A stretch of DNA of 64,000 nt, taken from positions 24,797,179 to 24,861,178 of the forward strand of contig OW386286.2 of assembly GCA_936432065.2 (NCBI GenBank), in the 5' to 3' direction. A program made the translations under genes and the position numbers. The stretch comes from Rutpela maculata. Taxonomy: Eukaryota > Arthropoda > Insecta > Coleoptera > Cerambycidae. Each line of letters opens with the position of its first letter. The first letter of the stretch is position 1. The notes beneath the pieces are model-generated. The model was given only the letters and a program-made list of their open reading frames with translations, was not told where the DNA came from and searched no databases. Of the stretch, positions 43,571-55,864 are shown piece after piece.

Positions 43571-45218
43571 TTGAAATATTTTTCATTTTTTTCCTCCACC
43601 AAATACGTCGGTCATTGAATGTCCCGTTCTAAACAATGAGCATTAAATTTTAGCGATGCATTGCATCTAAAAGGCAAAATAGACGATTTTGACAAATCCG
43701 GCGATTAACTCGGCGGCTCGTAATTTGGTCGAGCGCGTTGAGTGGTCCCGACAAAGCGATGGTAGGAAAGCCAATAGCGGGACTTTCCAAATGACAAAGT
43801 TATAGAGGAAGACGCCTTGTGCATAAAAAACCAAAAATTCAATTTTGCCTAAAAGTCGCTCGAAGGTGGGTTGCTGCCATATCGATAATATTGAACAACT
43901 GCATAGGGGCAAGTAAATTGTGGACTGATTGAACGCCATCAAACTTATGCAGTCATAAGTCTTCACTAATGTGTTTGAGTACGTGAACCGCCACGATACA
44001 AGAACTTTAAAGCTAAGTAGTCTCTAGCGAAACTAAATTCATTTAGTAAAACTTTTTAAAGTTAAAATCAGTCAGCGTAATTATGAAATTACAAACAGTC
44101 TCAGACTACTCTAAAAAAAGCTCGCATTTTGATTCTGAGAAGGTATGCATGAACCTTTATCGATCGTTAGCGTAAGCGCTCTCGCTTGTATGGTCTGAAA
44201 GCCATTGCCTTGATTGGGGAAGGCACGATTCTTATCTTGAGAATATTGTGTATTGTTTCTTAATTGATCTTGAGGCCTGTTGACGGTCTATAATCGCTGG
44301 AACTTTCGTATCGAAAACCGGATGTGTCGAGTTAACTCACATTAACACTTGACCTTCTGGTTGCCTTACGGAGGTTCGGTAGGAATTTTTTTATGCGTTT
44401 TTTGAGAAATCCCTATGGGTACAATCCGTTATTAACAGATAAAAACGTGGATACTAAGTACAAAAATTAATCCCTCCGAAGAGAAATTCTTCGGTTGGGA
44501 TTTTTTTATGCAAAAATCCAGAATTTCAAAAGGTACCTAAACCCCTAACGAGGGAACTCATGTCCAGAGAGAGCGTCGTCACCGATCTGTGGTAGTGCAG
44601 CCTTGGTCCATTATTCGGCTATCGAAGTGCATCTTATCTCGAACCCGCCTGGGAGGTAGAAGAACGGTGTAACGCGCGACTGGCGCCCCCTGAGAAATAA
44701 AATGGTGTCGCGTCATTTTGACGACCGGTAGTGCATTCTTCTACATTTTCAATGATGAGAATGATGACGATTTCGTGGAATGATGGTTTTTAATAGAGAT
44801 GCGATAATGCAAGCAAATTTTTTGTAGATTTACGTGGAATCTGGTACAATGGCGGATACCGAAAAGTAAACGACTATTTGATATTATGTACAGTGAACTA
44901 AAAGTATATTATTATAAAGTGATGTATTATTTGTTTATCCTCCAGGCAGGAACCTTGAAATATGTGAAGCTACCAAGAAAGTTAAAAAAAAGAATCGAAC
45001 TGTCTTTAAAAAATATCTCTAAAAAGTAAGAGATAACATTTCGCTCAGTTTTACAAATACCTGTCTATCTATTAGTGGAAAGTAGCTTATTACCAAACAT
45101 CAATTTGAAGTCCGTGCAAAACATATTTTTAAAATTAATAATTTTTTTTAAGGAATCACTAACAGTTTTTACAAAATAATGTACCTTTGCTATTAAATAA
45201 TTTATTAATTCAATTAGA
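43571..45218. other. No recognised feature
   Basis: 43.66-44.75 kb has more balanced composition than its surroundings and a 99-residue minus-strand frame (43667-43966) without known motifs. It could be host sequence. CTGGCGCCCCCTGAG at 44680 superficially resembles a primer-binding site. Confidence 0.35.
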
Positions 45219-45600
45219 GACAGTGTGGTTTCATCAAGATGATGCAGATCCACATAATAGCAACAATGTCAGTAATTATCTTCACGTTAATTATCCAGGA
45301 ATATGAATATGTACAAACGGAGTACTCAGGTGGCCCGCTAGATCTCCTGATTTGATTCCGCTAGATTTTCATTTGTTTTTTTCTTCTTATGTGGTGCCAG
45401 AAACCCCGCCGAACTGAAGCTTAAAGCTTATTGTATTGTGGAGTTACTTAAAAATGAGATATATAAGGAAGCAATAGAAGACATGGCCGATCTTCATAAT
45501 AAAATATATGCTAGTGTTGCTAAATTTTTTGTTAAAGCGTCAGAAAACCGAAACTTTTTCAAGGGCAAAATAATTTTAAATCAAAACCCCAACTTTTAAC
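45219..45600 (+). pseudogene. Mariner-type transposase fragment
   Basis: The plus-strand frame reads VWFHQDDADPHNSNNVSNYL then stop-ICTNGVLRWPARSPDLIPLDFH. 'WFQQDGAxxH...(D)...RWPxRSPDLxPLDF' surrounds the second and third catalytic acidic residues of mariner-like transposases. A stop, a frameshift after LDFH and an unrecognisable C-terminus show decay. The N-terminal DNA-binding half is missing. Confidence 0.75.
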
Positions 45601-46733
45601 CACGTAAAATCATAAATTTTCGCTTGTGACGCATTTGGCCCTCCCAACACCTATGAATAGAGAGCGCAATGTTATTAGCCTAAGAACACGCCAGTCCTTA
45701 ATGCGTCTCTGCAGAAAATATCAGGCTGTTGTCATCTTAAATGAGGCACACTGCGTTTATATGGACTTTGTTTATGTGAAATTACCGAGAAGATCATTAT
45801 AACTTTATTAGTTAATAAATTAATGAAGTTACGCGAAATAGTCATTTATGAAAAAGTAATTTCACGATTTCATATTAATTTATTTATTAAGACAATTAAC
45901 ACATACTAATTTATCTTGGTAATTATTCATAAACAGCGATTTTGTAGAAAAAGTGTGTATAAACAAATTAGTGAAAAATTAGAAACGCTGTCAATTTCTC
46001 CGAAATGTTTATCTACGGACCGATTTAGGTTTAACTATAGGTTTGTTATTTTCATTCTTTATTAGGGATACAAAACAGACTAATGAACAATTACAATACA
46101 TTAAAATATGCTCTTTTTTATGCCATCTCTGACATGAAATTATAAAATGAAATATTTTAAACTACCCATAATAAAATTGTGGGAGGGTACTAAAATTGGT
46201 CCAAAATCGAAAATTGAGATAACATCAAATCTTTACGTTTTAAGGTCCCAGGAACCCAAAAAAGTGGTTTTTGAAAAATGTCGGTGTGTGCGCGTGTGTA
46301 TGTATGTTAGCACGATAGCGGCGAAACTACCAAACGGATTTGGATGAAACTTTGTAAGAGGGTTTCTTTAGTGCTCCAGAAGATCTGATTGGTTGAGATC
46401 GGATCACGTTTAGTGCCGTTTTTGCACAACAAGTTGTTTATTTTATGATTAGGACCATTGAAAAGCAGTAAAAATTCTGATTTCAACTATATATCCCACT
46501 TGCACCCTTTCGATTTGGTTTCCGTGAAAAAAAAATAACTGGGCCCAAAGTAATTTTTTTGCCCAAAACTATTAAAAGTGACAGTGACATTAAAAGTCTG
46601 AGAAACTTGAATCCATTTCCGGCAATCACAACCTAAAAAACATTAACATAACCTAAAAACCAAATCAAGTGCAATACCAACCTAAAAATTTTCGACAAAA
46701 AATAAAATCCCCCAGTAAAGTTTAGAACCACAA
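45601..46733. other. No secure feature
   Basis: AT-rich. GCGGCGAAACTACCAAACGG (46319) with a GT-rich tract before it is a string common in insect interspersed repeats; no second copy is in the window. Confidence 0.4.
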
Positions 46734-46737
46734 TTTT

Positions 46738-46862
46738 TGACAGCTGTCAGTTTGCCAGATCTAGAACTAATAAAGTTTAGCGACAAAAAATTTGACAGCT
46801 GTCAGTTTGGCATATGTCAAAAAATCTTCTTCTGAAACCTTTTGGCATCTGTCAGATTGACA
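46738..46862. repeat. Repeated TGACAGCTGTCA palindromes
   Basis: TTTGACAGCTGTCAGTTTG occurs twice, about 53 bp apart (46738 and 46791), followed by diverged forms (GGCATATGTCA, GGCATCTGTCAGATTGACATC). Confidence 0.8.
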
Positions 46863-47984
46863 TCTGACATTAGTGGCAAGCAACCAAACAATAACCATCC
46901 CCAACCGATTTAATGAAAAATCGGTCGAAGCCAGAAGATAAAAATAATATTTATCAGCTCAAACTGAAACGGTCCACTATGAACACTTCACCGGCCACAG
47001 CTGCAGAGAAGCTGTCCACAAAGAATTATATGGTTTTTAAAAATAAATAAAAAAAATTATTAAATGCGAACGTTCATATTCTTTAGTACTCTTTTCGGCT
47101 TCAAGGATCCACCGAGTGGGGAGGTCCAGCCGCTTTCCGCAGCTACCGATTTTTTTATTCATAATTTTGACGTTTCTGAAGAAGCCTCTATTTCTGAATT
47201 CTGTTATCGACACTTAGGAATTGTTCTAACCATACTTATTGATTAAACACTGTATTAAACATGAAAGCTCTATGTTTGTGTATTTCCACAGATACGGGAA
47301 ACATACGTATTATATTCATGTTATTTCTACTAACTTCGTCTTCGATGGCAACCAGCCACTACAAAATCTAGAGAGTAATAACCGTGCAATATAATATACA
47401 GATGATGTAAAAACTGAAGAATTATGAAATACATCAAACAAACCACATAATTGACACAATGAAGTAAGTACGACCAGAAGTATGAATTATGGTGAACACT
47501 TTTTCAAAGCGATCGAACTCTGACATTTCTCTAATAATAAAAGAATAACACTCTTTAAAACTTTCTTCTAACTTTACTACTTCTATCTATCACACTCGAG
47601 TTCAGTTTAATGAGCTGATTGTTATCCCACCCGTGTTCACAAATTTTCAACTTTCCAGTCTCCCTTCCTACCATAATTTTTATGTTCAGCAAGCACACGT
47701 GAAAAGCCCCAGATGACACCTATATTTTATCAATACTGCCAAAAGAAGTAGGAAGTTTGGATCCCCGAAATGGAGAATAGATAACTTCATTGTTGATATA
47801 AATTATTTTATTTAAATTTCTTTTCCAGGTATTTATACTTTTGGTGCACGATATTTTGCGATAGACAGTAAAATAACTACTCAAAAATCTACTGCTGTCT
47901 GCTGCATTCAGTTTATTTAATAAACCTTGAATAAAACTAATGTAACAATTTCCAGGAAATAATAGTCTGTAGAACAAAGAAACT
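46863..47984. other. No recognised feature
   Basis: A 127-residue minus-strand frame (47720-48103) overlaps the following foldback arm; it has no recognised motif. Confidence 0.4.
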
Positions 47985-49075
47985 GGGAGTATGCGGTGAA
48001 TAATTCCTACAAGGAATTTCTTGTATAATTTGATGGAGGTTACCACGTTTTCCACAAAAATATCGTTGCCGCTCGGCCGCCATGTTGAAAAAATGGCGGT
48101 CAAAATAGGTTTTCCTCAATTATCTCATTTCCTGTTAGTTCTACCCTAAAATTACATATTACCAATATTGTAGAAAATGAAAAAAGCTACAGGTTTTGTT
48201 GAAATTATTTTTCTCTTTAATATTTTTACGATTTACAGCCGTCAGGATGATGAAAATTTGTGTTTAGCTGCATATTTTTGCAATTATCTCCGTCCCCTTG
48301 CTCATATGTTGCAATTAGTTATTATCAATATTGTAGATTATAAAATTTCCCAAAACTAATGTTTAAACAATTTTCTTCCATTGGTGAATAAAATTACAGC
48401 AGATCGAAGTTTGAAAAATAATGAAATTCTCGAGCAGCTGTAATTTGTAAACAATTTATAACGGAAGAAACAAAAGTTTTAGGAAATTTTATAGTCTACA
48501 ATATTGATAATAGTTAATTACTACGTAGGAGCAATGGGGAAAGAGATGATGGCAAAAATGCAGTGAAGCATAAATTTTCATATTTTTGGGCGAGTATATA
48601 GAATATAGAAAAATTGTTGTGTTGACAGATCAGCAAAAATCTAGAAAAATTTTAATAAAAGTCATTCTTTTAAAGAAATAACGCTATGGAAAATTAATAA
48701 TGAGTACTTATTAAAAAGTATTATTAAAATTTTGCTGTGAAGTATAAATTTTGACAGTTGACAGATCAGTGAAAACTCAAAAAGTCATATAAACTTCATT
48801 CTTTTAAAGAAATATTCAAGAATATTAAGTCAAAAATAGTTTCAGTAAAAGTTTTTCTCATATTCTACAACATTGGTAACATCTAATTTTAGGGTAGAAC
48901 TGACAGGAAAGGACAAAATTGAGAAAACCTCTATTGACCGACATTTTTTCAACATGGCGGATGTAGCGACTACGATATCTTTGTGGAAAACATTAGCTAA
49001 TGATCGTGGCAACCACCCATACATTATATCAACAAATATTCCTTATAGGAATTATTCACGGGTTAAATGACACAT
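47985..49075. mobile_element. ~1.1-kb nested foldback
   Basis: The outer arms 47985-48185 and 48850-49075 are inverted (GAATAATTCCTA; TTTTTCAACATGGCGG; TTTTAGGGTAGAACTG). An inner inverted pair, 48230-48410 / 48425-48600, surrounds AATATTGTAGA(T/C)TATAAAATTTCC. Between them two direct copies of a GACAGATCAG...TTCATTCTTTTAAAGAAAT unit lie at 48626 and 48765. No coding content is supported. Confidence 0.75.
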
Positions 49076-50581
49076 TGAGTACAAAAAGAAGAAAAACACA
49101 TCGAGGAAAATATCAATATGTGACATATTTATTTTTTCTAGAAGACCTCAAATACAAATTACCATTTTATTTAGAGTACGTCAAAATGAATGTTTTCACA
49201 AACTGGTACGATATTTAAATTAATCAATAAATCAATAAACAATAGCGGACTGTATACACGAATCGCGACATGCGGTATAAATAAATAAATGTTGCCAAAG
49301 AACAAATACGTACCATCCGCATTTAAATGTACCAACAGAAGTTTTTTCCTCTACAAACAAATTCTATAGAGGCGATTTACAATGAGATGAATGAATGGGA
49401 ACGGAGGACGTCAATTCACATTTTACATTCGGTCGCTCTACACCAGATACGGACAGCTGCAATAGCGTACGCGCACTGACTAACAAAACAAAACAGAGCC
49501 GAGAGAAGAGCGCCCGCGATGCAATATTTTCTCCGGCCTTGGTCGCCCCGGAGTTTAGCACGGACTGAACACTGAACACAGAAATCAGATCGGGGGAACT
49601 AGGCGCTTAGGTTAAGTATTGTTGGGTGGCAGGGCCGGGTTTTAGGGCCCTTAGACGACAATTACAGATAACAATCGAGATGTACAAACTAATTTTGCTA
49701 AACGTTACGATTGCATGGACAACATCCTAGTTGTATTAGTCATTTACTTTCCTTTTTATTAAATTTGACATTGACATGGTTTCCAATAGTTTCAATGTTT
49801 CGTCGGTTAAATATTATAAAATAATTTAATATCATGTATATTCTTGCTCGCATCATTTGTTAAATGCAGTTTAAGAGTACCTTAACAAAGATACTACACA
49901 GTGTGCCAACCAACCCTTCAACAATCAAGATGGTATCATCGGGAGATGACTAAACTCGCAAGTACAGCAATCAAACCCACAATGTTATCAAAGGTTACGG
50001 TTTAATGTTTCATAACCTTTATATTTACTAAAAGTGTTGGTTGAAGCCCATTGCGTAGCCATTCATTTCTCAACAGTCGCAGACGCTTTTCGCCTTCCCA
50101 GGCTCATCAGTGCCACATGGAAGAAAAAGAACGAAAGCATGAAAACAACTAGTTCCTGGTTGGTTGAAGATGCGTTAGAATGAGATTCTGTTCATCATAC
50201 ATTAGGTTGGAATAATGACTATCATTATTGGTCAATTGTTAAATGTAGAATACAATGATTATACGATAGTCGTGGATAAAAATATTTTTATTCAATACAC
50301 ATGACAATATGTGGTTTTGAGCGCTGACACGTTTAAATTCGCACGTAACGTCGACACCACTACGACTCCCGCGGAAACGATTTTTTTTCTTATACATTGA
50401 AGCGCTTGATGAACCAATATAAATTGATCATTATTTAAAAGCTTAAATACTCAACAATGAAATGAGGTTTAGATTTTCTTGGTTCATCGAGCGCATCTAA
50501 CTGAAATATACATTGAAAGTTCAGAAAAATGTCAAAAATTACAAATAAACTGCAAACATGCTTACTTTGAAATGCTATTAT
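49076..50581. other. No recognised feature; GC-richer patch at 49.38-49.65 kb
   Basis: The patch includes a 71-residue minus-strand frame and AGTCCGTGC/TTCAGT-like strings. It has no repeat partner here, so single-copy host DNA is possible. AGGGCCGGGTTTTAGGGCCC at 49631 resembles hAT-type ends but lacks a partner. Confidence 0.35.
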
Positions 50582-51172
50582 TATACTCTTCGCAAAAATG
50601 AAGAGTATATTGTATTTGATCGGCACATTTCTAAAATCGTAAATATCGCTCGTAGAGAAAAACATTTTCATATCATTGTGTTAGTGAACGAATTCTGAAC
50701 AACTTTCAAAATGTCCGTCTGTCCGTCCGTCCGTCCGTCACGTTTCTTGTAAGCACGATAACCTAAGAAAGAAAAGTCCGATTGTATTGAAATTTGGAAA
50801 GTAAGTTAGTGTTAGCTAGAGGAAGAACACTATTATTTTTGAAGAAAATCGATCAGTAAATAAAAAAGTTATTAATTATTTAATTTAAAAAAAAATTCTT
50901 TTAATTTTTGTCGCTTGTACTTAAATAGAAATCTTGCGAAATGTTATCTCCATAAACTTTTGCCTTGCAATTCAAAGATCATGTGTTCGAATTCCGCACA
51001 GGTTGGATATTTTTTTTAAATTTTTTTTTCATATAATTTTTTTCACAACAAAGATGGTATCCCAAAATTTAGGATGTCCAAAAACTAACATTATTTACAA
51101 GAAAACTGCGAAGAGTATCCTATAAAAGTGTAACAATTATATAAACAGCTCAGTAAATTGGCGAAGAGTACG
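50582..51172 (-). mobile_element. 'TACTCTTCGC' TIR element, copy 2 (inverted)
   Basis: It begins with the hairpin TATACTCTTC-GCAAAAAT-GAAGAGTATA and ends CTGCGAAGAGTATCC then GGCGAAGAGTACG, mirroring 13883-14518. It contains GTCC repeats (50716-50740) and the same internal tRNA-like position. Confidence 0.8.
50935..51018 (+). other. tRNA-like segment, second copy
   Basis: CTTTTGCCTTGCAATTCAAAG, then GTGTTCGAATTCCGCACA (B box GTTCGAATTCC at 50985) and TTTTTTTT at about 51011. It occupies the same place as the minus-strand segment at 14047-14122 in the inverted element copy, but the two differ strongly. Confidence 0.45.
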
Positions 51173-51621
51173 TTTTTGGCTTGTTATGACTTACTGTTGG
51201 TTTTTAAATGTAAAACGTATAGAAACAAAAAGATCATATGTTCAACTACAAATAAAAAACGTTTAATGATTTTAAGGAGAACTTTTCATTTTTATGAAAT
51301 TAATGGGCGAAAATATATAGCTTATCTACCCTTGTTCTTTTGTATACAGTGCGTGTAATTGCCGATTAGGCATGTACATTCACGTAGCGCGAGAGATATA
51401 ACAACATAGCAGCAACAAACTTGCCCGTCGACGAAGCATCCCAGCTCTCAGTTATTTCATTTCAGCTAGCTGGCACACGCGATGTTGTAATTCTTACTCC
51501 CTATGCCTAGCCCGCCACTACACACACTGTATAGTTAAATGCCATGCTCTATTAATGAAATTAGGAACTATTTTCGTTGATAAACTACAATATCCAAGTA
51601 CAATAGAAATTTACAATAAAA
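51173..51621. other. No recognised feature
   Basis: No partner repeat was found. Confidence 0.4.
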
Positions 51622-51765
51622 AATATATATAGTTGTATTCGTTAGAACAATAGCAAGTATCTAAAATAGCTTTAAATATTATACTCTGTCTAGTTTCTTA
51701 AATATTTATAATAAATCGAAAATAAACGAATATTTCCCTCTCACTCTGCAAAATCCTATCCTTAA
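51622..51765 (-). mobile_element. Half copy of the TTAA MITE
   Basis: GTATTCGTTAGAACAATAGC through TTTCCCTCTCACTCTGC to CCTATCCTTAA matches, inverted, the left half of 24739-25056, and ends on TTAA (51762-51765). Confidence 0.75.
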
Positions 51766-51767
51766 GT

Positions 51768-51972
51768 TATCGTACTTATAAAAACACGACGAACGATGAG
51801 TCAGACGGACAGATGACGACACTACCAGACAGACGGATAGACAACGGGCATTTGAAAGTTGTTCAGAATTCTATGATTAACACAATGATATGAATTTTTT
51901 TCTTTACGATCGATATTTGCAGTTTTATAAGCGTGTCGATCAAATAAAATTTTTGTATTTCAGAAGATTATA
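51768..51972 (+). mobile_element. Decayed right half of the 'TACTCTTCGC' element
   Basis: GTTATCGTACTTATAAAAACACG, a broken GACGGACAG stretch, TGAAAGTTGTTCAGAATTC and AACACAATGATATGAA follow the order of 14300-14500. It abuts the TTAA MITE half copy. Confidence 0.7.
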
Positions 51973-52227
51973 AAAATTGACACGGAAAAAATATACGTAA
52001 TATATTTTCTAGAAAATTTTATAAGCTATATTTTCTATATAAACATAATTCCGCCAAGTTTCACACATGTTCCTTCACCATCACGACATACTGAAAATTT
52101 GAAAAATAGCAGCTTCCAACGATATGTCACACGTATACAGGGTGATCTACCATGACATGCGGAAAATTTATCAGTAGGTTGTCCCCACCTAAAGGAGTTA
52201 AAAAAATGAAAAATTAAAAAAAAAACC

Positions 52228-52910
52228 GCTGCCCAACGAATCACTACTTCCACATCCAGATTTTCTATCAGTCACTCACAACGAAAAAATTTTGTATGTG
52301 AAAATAATTGTTTATGGAACTTTAATAATATAATATTTGAAATCCTCTACCCCAAAAACCCATAAAACGATACCCCACATCGGTAGTGGGGTGGGGGTGG
52401 TGATAGGGGGTGGTAGTGGGGGTGGATGAAGTAAAAAAATATTTTGAGGTTTCGGATTCTTGTACACACACTAAATCACAATTTTTTTTCATCCCCTTTA
52501 ATAATGGGGTGGGGGTGGTAATGAGGGTGGCTAATGCCAATTTTTTTTTGAGACCTTAGCTTCTTTTGTATATACTAAATACCAATTTTATGGACTCTTA
52601 CCTGCTTGATTTACATATTTACCCCCATTTACCCCCATTTACCCCCCCTTCGACGGAACAAGATGAAAATATATAATCTAGTTCTAGATCTCGTTAAAGT
52701 ACATATGTGTACCAAATTTCAAGTCAATATCTCGAACGGTTCCAGAGTAAACGTGCGCACAAAAAAAAGTTACAGACCGACAGACAGAAATTTTTTTTTC
52801 GCTCAAACTTAAAATCTCGACGTTTCATGACATTCTAAGCCTATTTGAACAATAAAAATTTTAAAAAATTTTTTTGTCGTTACTATACTTCCACCGGATG
52901 TGGAAGTAAT
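52228..52910 (-). mobile_element. 'ACTTCCACATCC' element, copy 2 (inverted)
   Basis: Runs from CCGCTGCCCAACGAATCACT to CCGGATGTGGAAGTAATAG, an inverted near-full copy of 6951-7622. The T/C-rich CCCCCATTTACCCCC tract and GGTGGGGGTGGTGAT stretch correspond. Confidence 0.8.
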
Positions 52911-53226
52911 AGGGCCAAAAAAATTACCTTATTTTTTTTTTGTAGAAATGCGCCACCAACGACGTTAACTAATCTGACGTAACGCGGTACAACCATATCA
53001 CTTTCCCTCTCCCTTTATCAGACTTGGGATTGATAGCAAAGCTGGAGAGGGTAGAAGTGACTTTTTGGTTTTAATAAAATCACACTACAAAAATAGCAAA
53101 AACGTCGAAAAGACACTGACCCTATGCTAGTGAATTCTACAACAAGTAGATATAAGAGATATTTACTTAAATAACAGAAAAACACCAAACTTTGGCGGCA
53201 CTTTGTACCTGCCGGTGTCCTGATGG

Positions 53227-53655
53227 CAGGGCCGGATTATCCATAAGGCTAACTAGGCTATAGCCTAGGGACGACAATGCATGAAGGGGCGCGCGAGCTC
53301 TTTGCGCTCTCTGCTTATTAAAAAAAATTTTTTTTGTCCCCAATTTTTCTTCCATTTCCTTCTCCCTGCTCATCAGTTTTGTTTTTTTTTAGATTTCTCC
53401 CCTTGCTCAACAATTTTGAAATTGGGACAAAAAAATTTTTTGTCATACTTCTCCCCCCTCGTTCATCAATTTTGAAACCGGGACAATTTTTTTTATATTT
53501 CTCTCCTCCCCGCTCGTCAATTTTGAATCTGGACAAAAAATGTTTTTTTTCAGATTTCTGCCCCCTCATCAATTTTTTTTCCATTATGAATAACAGGGCA
53601 CAAGGCGCAAATACAAGATTAGCCTAGGGGCGCGCCAGTCCTTAATCCGGCCCTG
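53227..53655. mobile_element. 429-bp hAT MITE with perfect 8-bp TSD
   Basis: The ends CAGGGCCGGATTA and TTAATCCGGCCCTG are flanked by exact CCTGATGG direct repeats (53219-53226 and 53656-53663). The interior 53330-53580 is a degenerate minisatellite of about 51-56 bp: CAATTTTGAA at 53411, 53467 and 53518, with a truncated form at 53570. Long Phe/Ser- and Lys-rich open frames here are repeat artefacts. Confidence 0.95.
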
Positions 53656-53663
53656 CCTGATGG

Positions 53664-55332
53664 TTCGACCGAAAGCAAAAACGCGGCACTTTGACCGCAC
53701 ATGCCAGCTTAACTTTTTATGCCAATTAAGGAAATATAAATATCTCCGAATATGTTCTTTCCCAAGTATGTTAGTTCATTGCTCGATACTGACCACAGAC
53801 AATTAACAGTAGCGTATCTTTGCAAGTTTTAATGCAACAAAAATTACTAAATTACCTCGCAGAAAGAAACTACAATTTTTTTTTTCTTTTTCCGGTTAGC
53901 GCGCACGCCGTTCGGAATTTTCGTCTGCCAGCGTAATTGGGGTATGTGAAGTACATATACTAACTACCTATGCGGACAGATATCGATAATCATTCGATTT
54001 AAAAATAAATGCCCTCCCCTCTCTATCCCCCCACCATACCAAAAAGTTCCAGAGAGAAAAAAATTTTGTATTTATATGGTCTCTTCGATTACCGACTGGC
54101 AGACGGTAACCACTCGTCGTCGAATTTGCACGCTATTTCCTATACTAGTACACCAATTTATTTTCCACGTCATCGTAAATCACCCTGTATATTCGATTTT
54201 TGGATTCACCTATTTTCATTTTGTTTGCAAAATGACATCGATTCTGACGTTGGGTCATTATTTTACATAATTAGTGTCAATTTCATACATATAGCAAAAG
54301 TTAGAAGGCGGTGACAGACGGACGAATGGACGCGCAAGCGAGAGCAATAAAGCCCTACGGCCACCAACTTATTGTCAAGGAAGACACCTGATACATTTTT
54401 AGCGAAAAATAGATATCCTAAAGCAAAAACTACGAAATGCTTCATTTTCATCACTTAAAGTTGTTGCTGATAATATAGATTACGATAATTATGATCTTGT
54501 GATTTCGTCGGTCTATCTGCCTCTCTGTGACAATTAACCACAGAAAAACTTTGGTCTAAAGAAGTATGCGCAAAGTTTCTAGATGTCAAATAGAGAGAGA
54601 ATTTTTTTTTTTAACTAGATCAATTGTGTAACAAACTTAAGCAATTAGTACTGTTAAATTTAATGGTAGTTATGGAGGCGTTGGTCAATTTTCTTTGGTA
54701 GAGATTCTTTTAGCATTGTTTATTACACTACACTATTACTAATTGTGTAAATATTGCTTGTCTTACCGATTTATAAGAACAATCAGAATCGAAATAGCAA
54801 AATACATAACTCACTTCTAATATACATATCTTATCGCCTCAATATTTGGTTATGTAAAGTCAATATTATCCTTTGGACCTCATGCTTGCGGTGTGCGGTA
54901 TAACTTCTATACAGGGGAAATGTTAGACAACATTACCAACTGACCCTTCTCAACCAAAACTAACTGAATGTAAATTCTGAATAGTTTACTAAAATTTACT
55001 GGCAAACGCATTTAAACTCGAGTTAGGGGACATTACACTCTACACTCTACCGTTCTGATAATAATTGAAGCAAAATCGAATGCATCTATTCATTGATCTG
55101 TGTGAATTTGTTGGAGTCTAAACAATATTTTAATGTAACTGCATTACTTAACAGGTGCAGGTCAATATAAAATTAACAATCTTGTTTCATAGAATATACA
55201 TACTATAGTATTTGATCATTTAGAATTGTAATTTAAGTAAACGAATAATTCGGAACATGCTTGATAGCATGAACGTTCTTGAAATCTAAAATAGAAAAAA
55301 TTAACTGCAGACAAATATCACTAAGAATTCCG
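53664..55332. other. No recognised feature
   Basis: Mixed then AT-rich sequence. ATCACCCTGTATATTCG (54179) resembles a mariner-type end without a partner. A 101-residue plus-strand frame (54009-54314) has no recognisable domain. Confidence 0.4.
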
Positions 55333-55370
55333 TAATAAAATTTCACGGGTGTAATTACCTAATATTAATA
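55333..55370. repeat. Partial match to the 3.5-kb palindrome region
   Basis: AAATTTCAC, GTAATTACCTAATAT in the same order and spacing as at 3500-3540; possibly the end of a shared element. Confidence 0.4.
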
Positions 55371-55864
55371 GGCCAGTCGGAATAAACGGAAACAGGTCAT
55401 TTTACGTAGTTTACCCGCAATTTTATTTTTTTAAAGTATAGTTTGGGATGTTCAGAAACATATGCCAACTATCGCACGCGTGCCAGGTGGGAGCAACACA
55501 CTTTAGAATTCAAAAAAACGCCAGTTTTTTGCCATTTTTCGCTTTATCTGCAATATGACTCGTAAATTAAGCATTGTTCGGAAAAATATCAAAAACACTA
55601 AAAAATTGATTTTGAACATTTTCTTATTAACATTTTCCCAAAAAATGCTTCGTTTAAGAGCTAAAGACGAAAGAACAATGGTACTTTTCTATTTTTTAAC
55701 TAAAAAAAAAAAAAAAATTATAATGATTCAATGTCGTTATTATAAACCTTTGGGGTGGAGAATATTTATAAAAAAAGTTTTAAACTCCTTTCAATAGAAT
55801 AATAATATATATGCAGGTATACATATACATAAATAATACTACCTACATGTATAATCGACATATA

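Noticed and set aside
44678..44695. CTGGCGCCCCCTGAG as a retroviral-type primer-binding site
   Set aside because: No LTR end, no gag/pol and no second LTR around it.
53318..53627. Overlapping open frames on both strands
   Set aside because: Produced by the T/A-rich minisatellite inside a hAT MITE.
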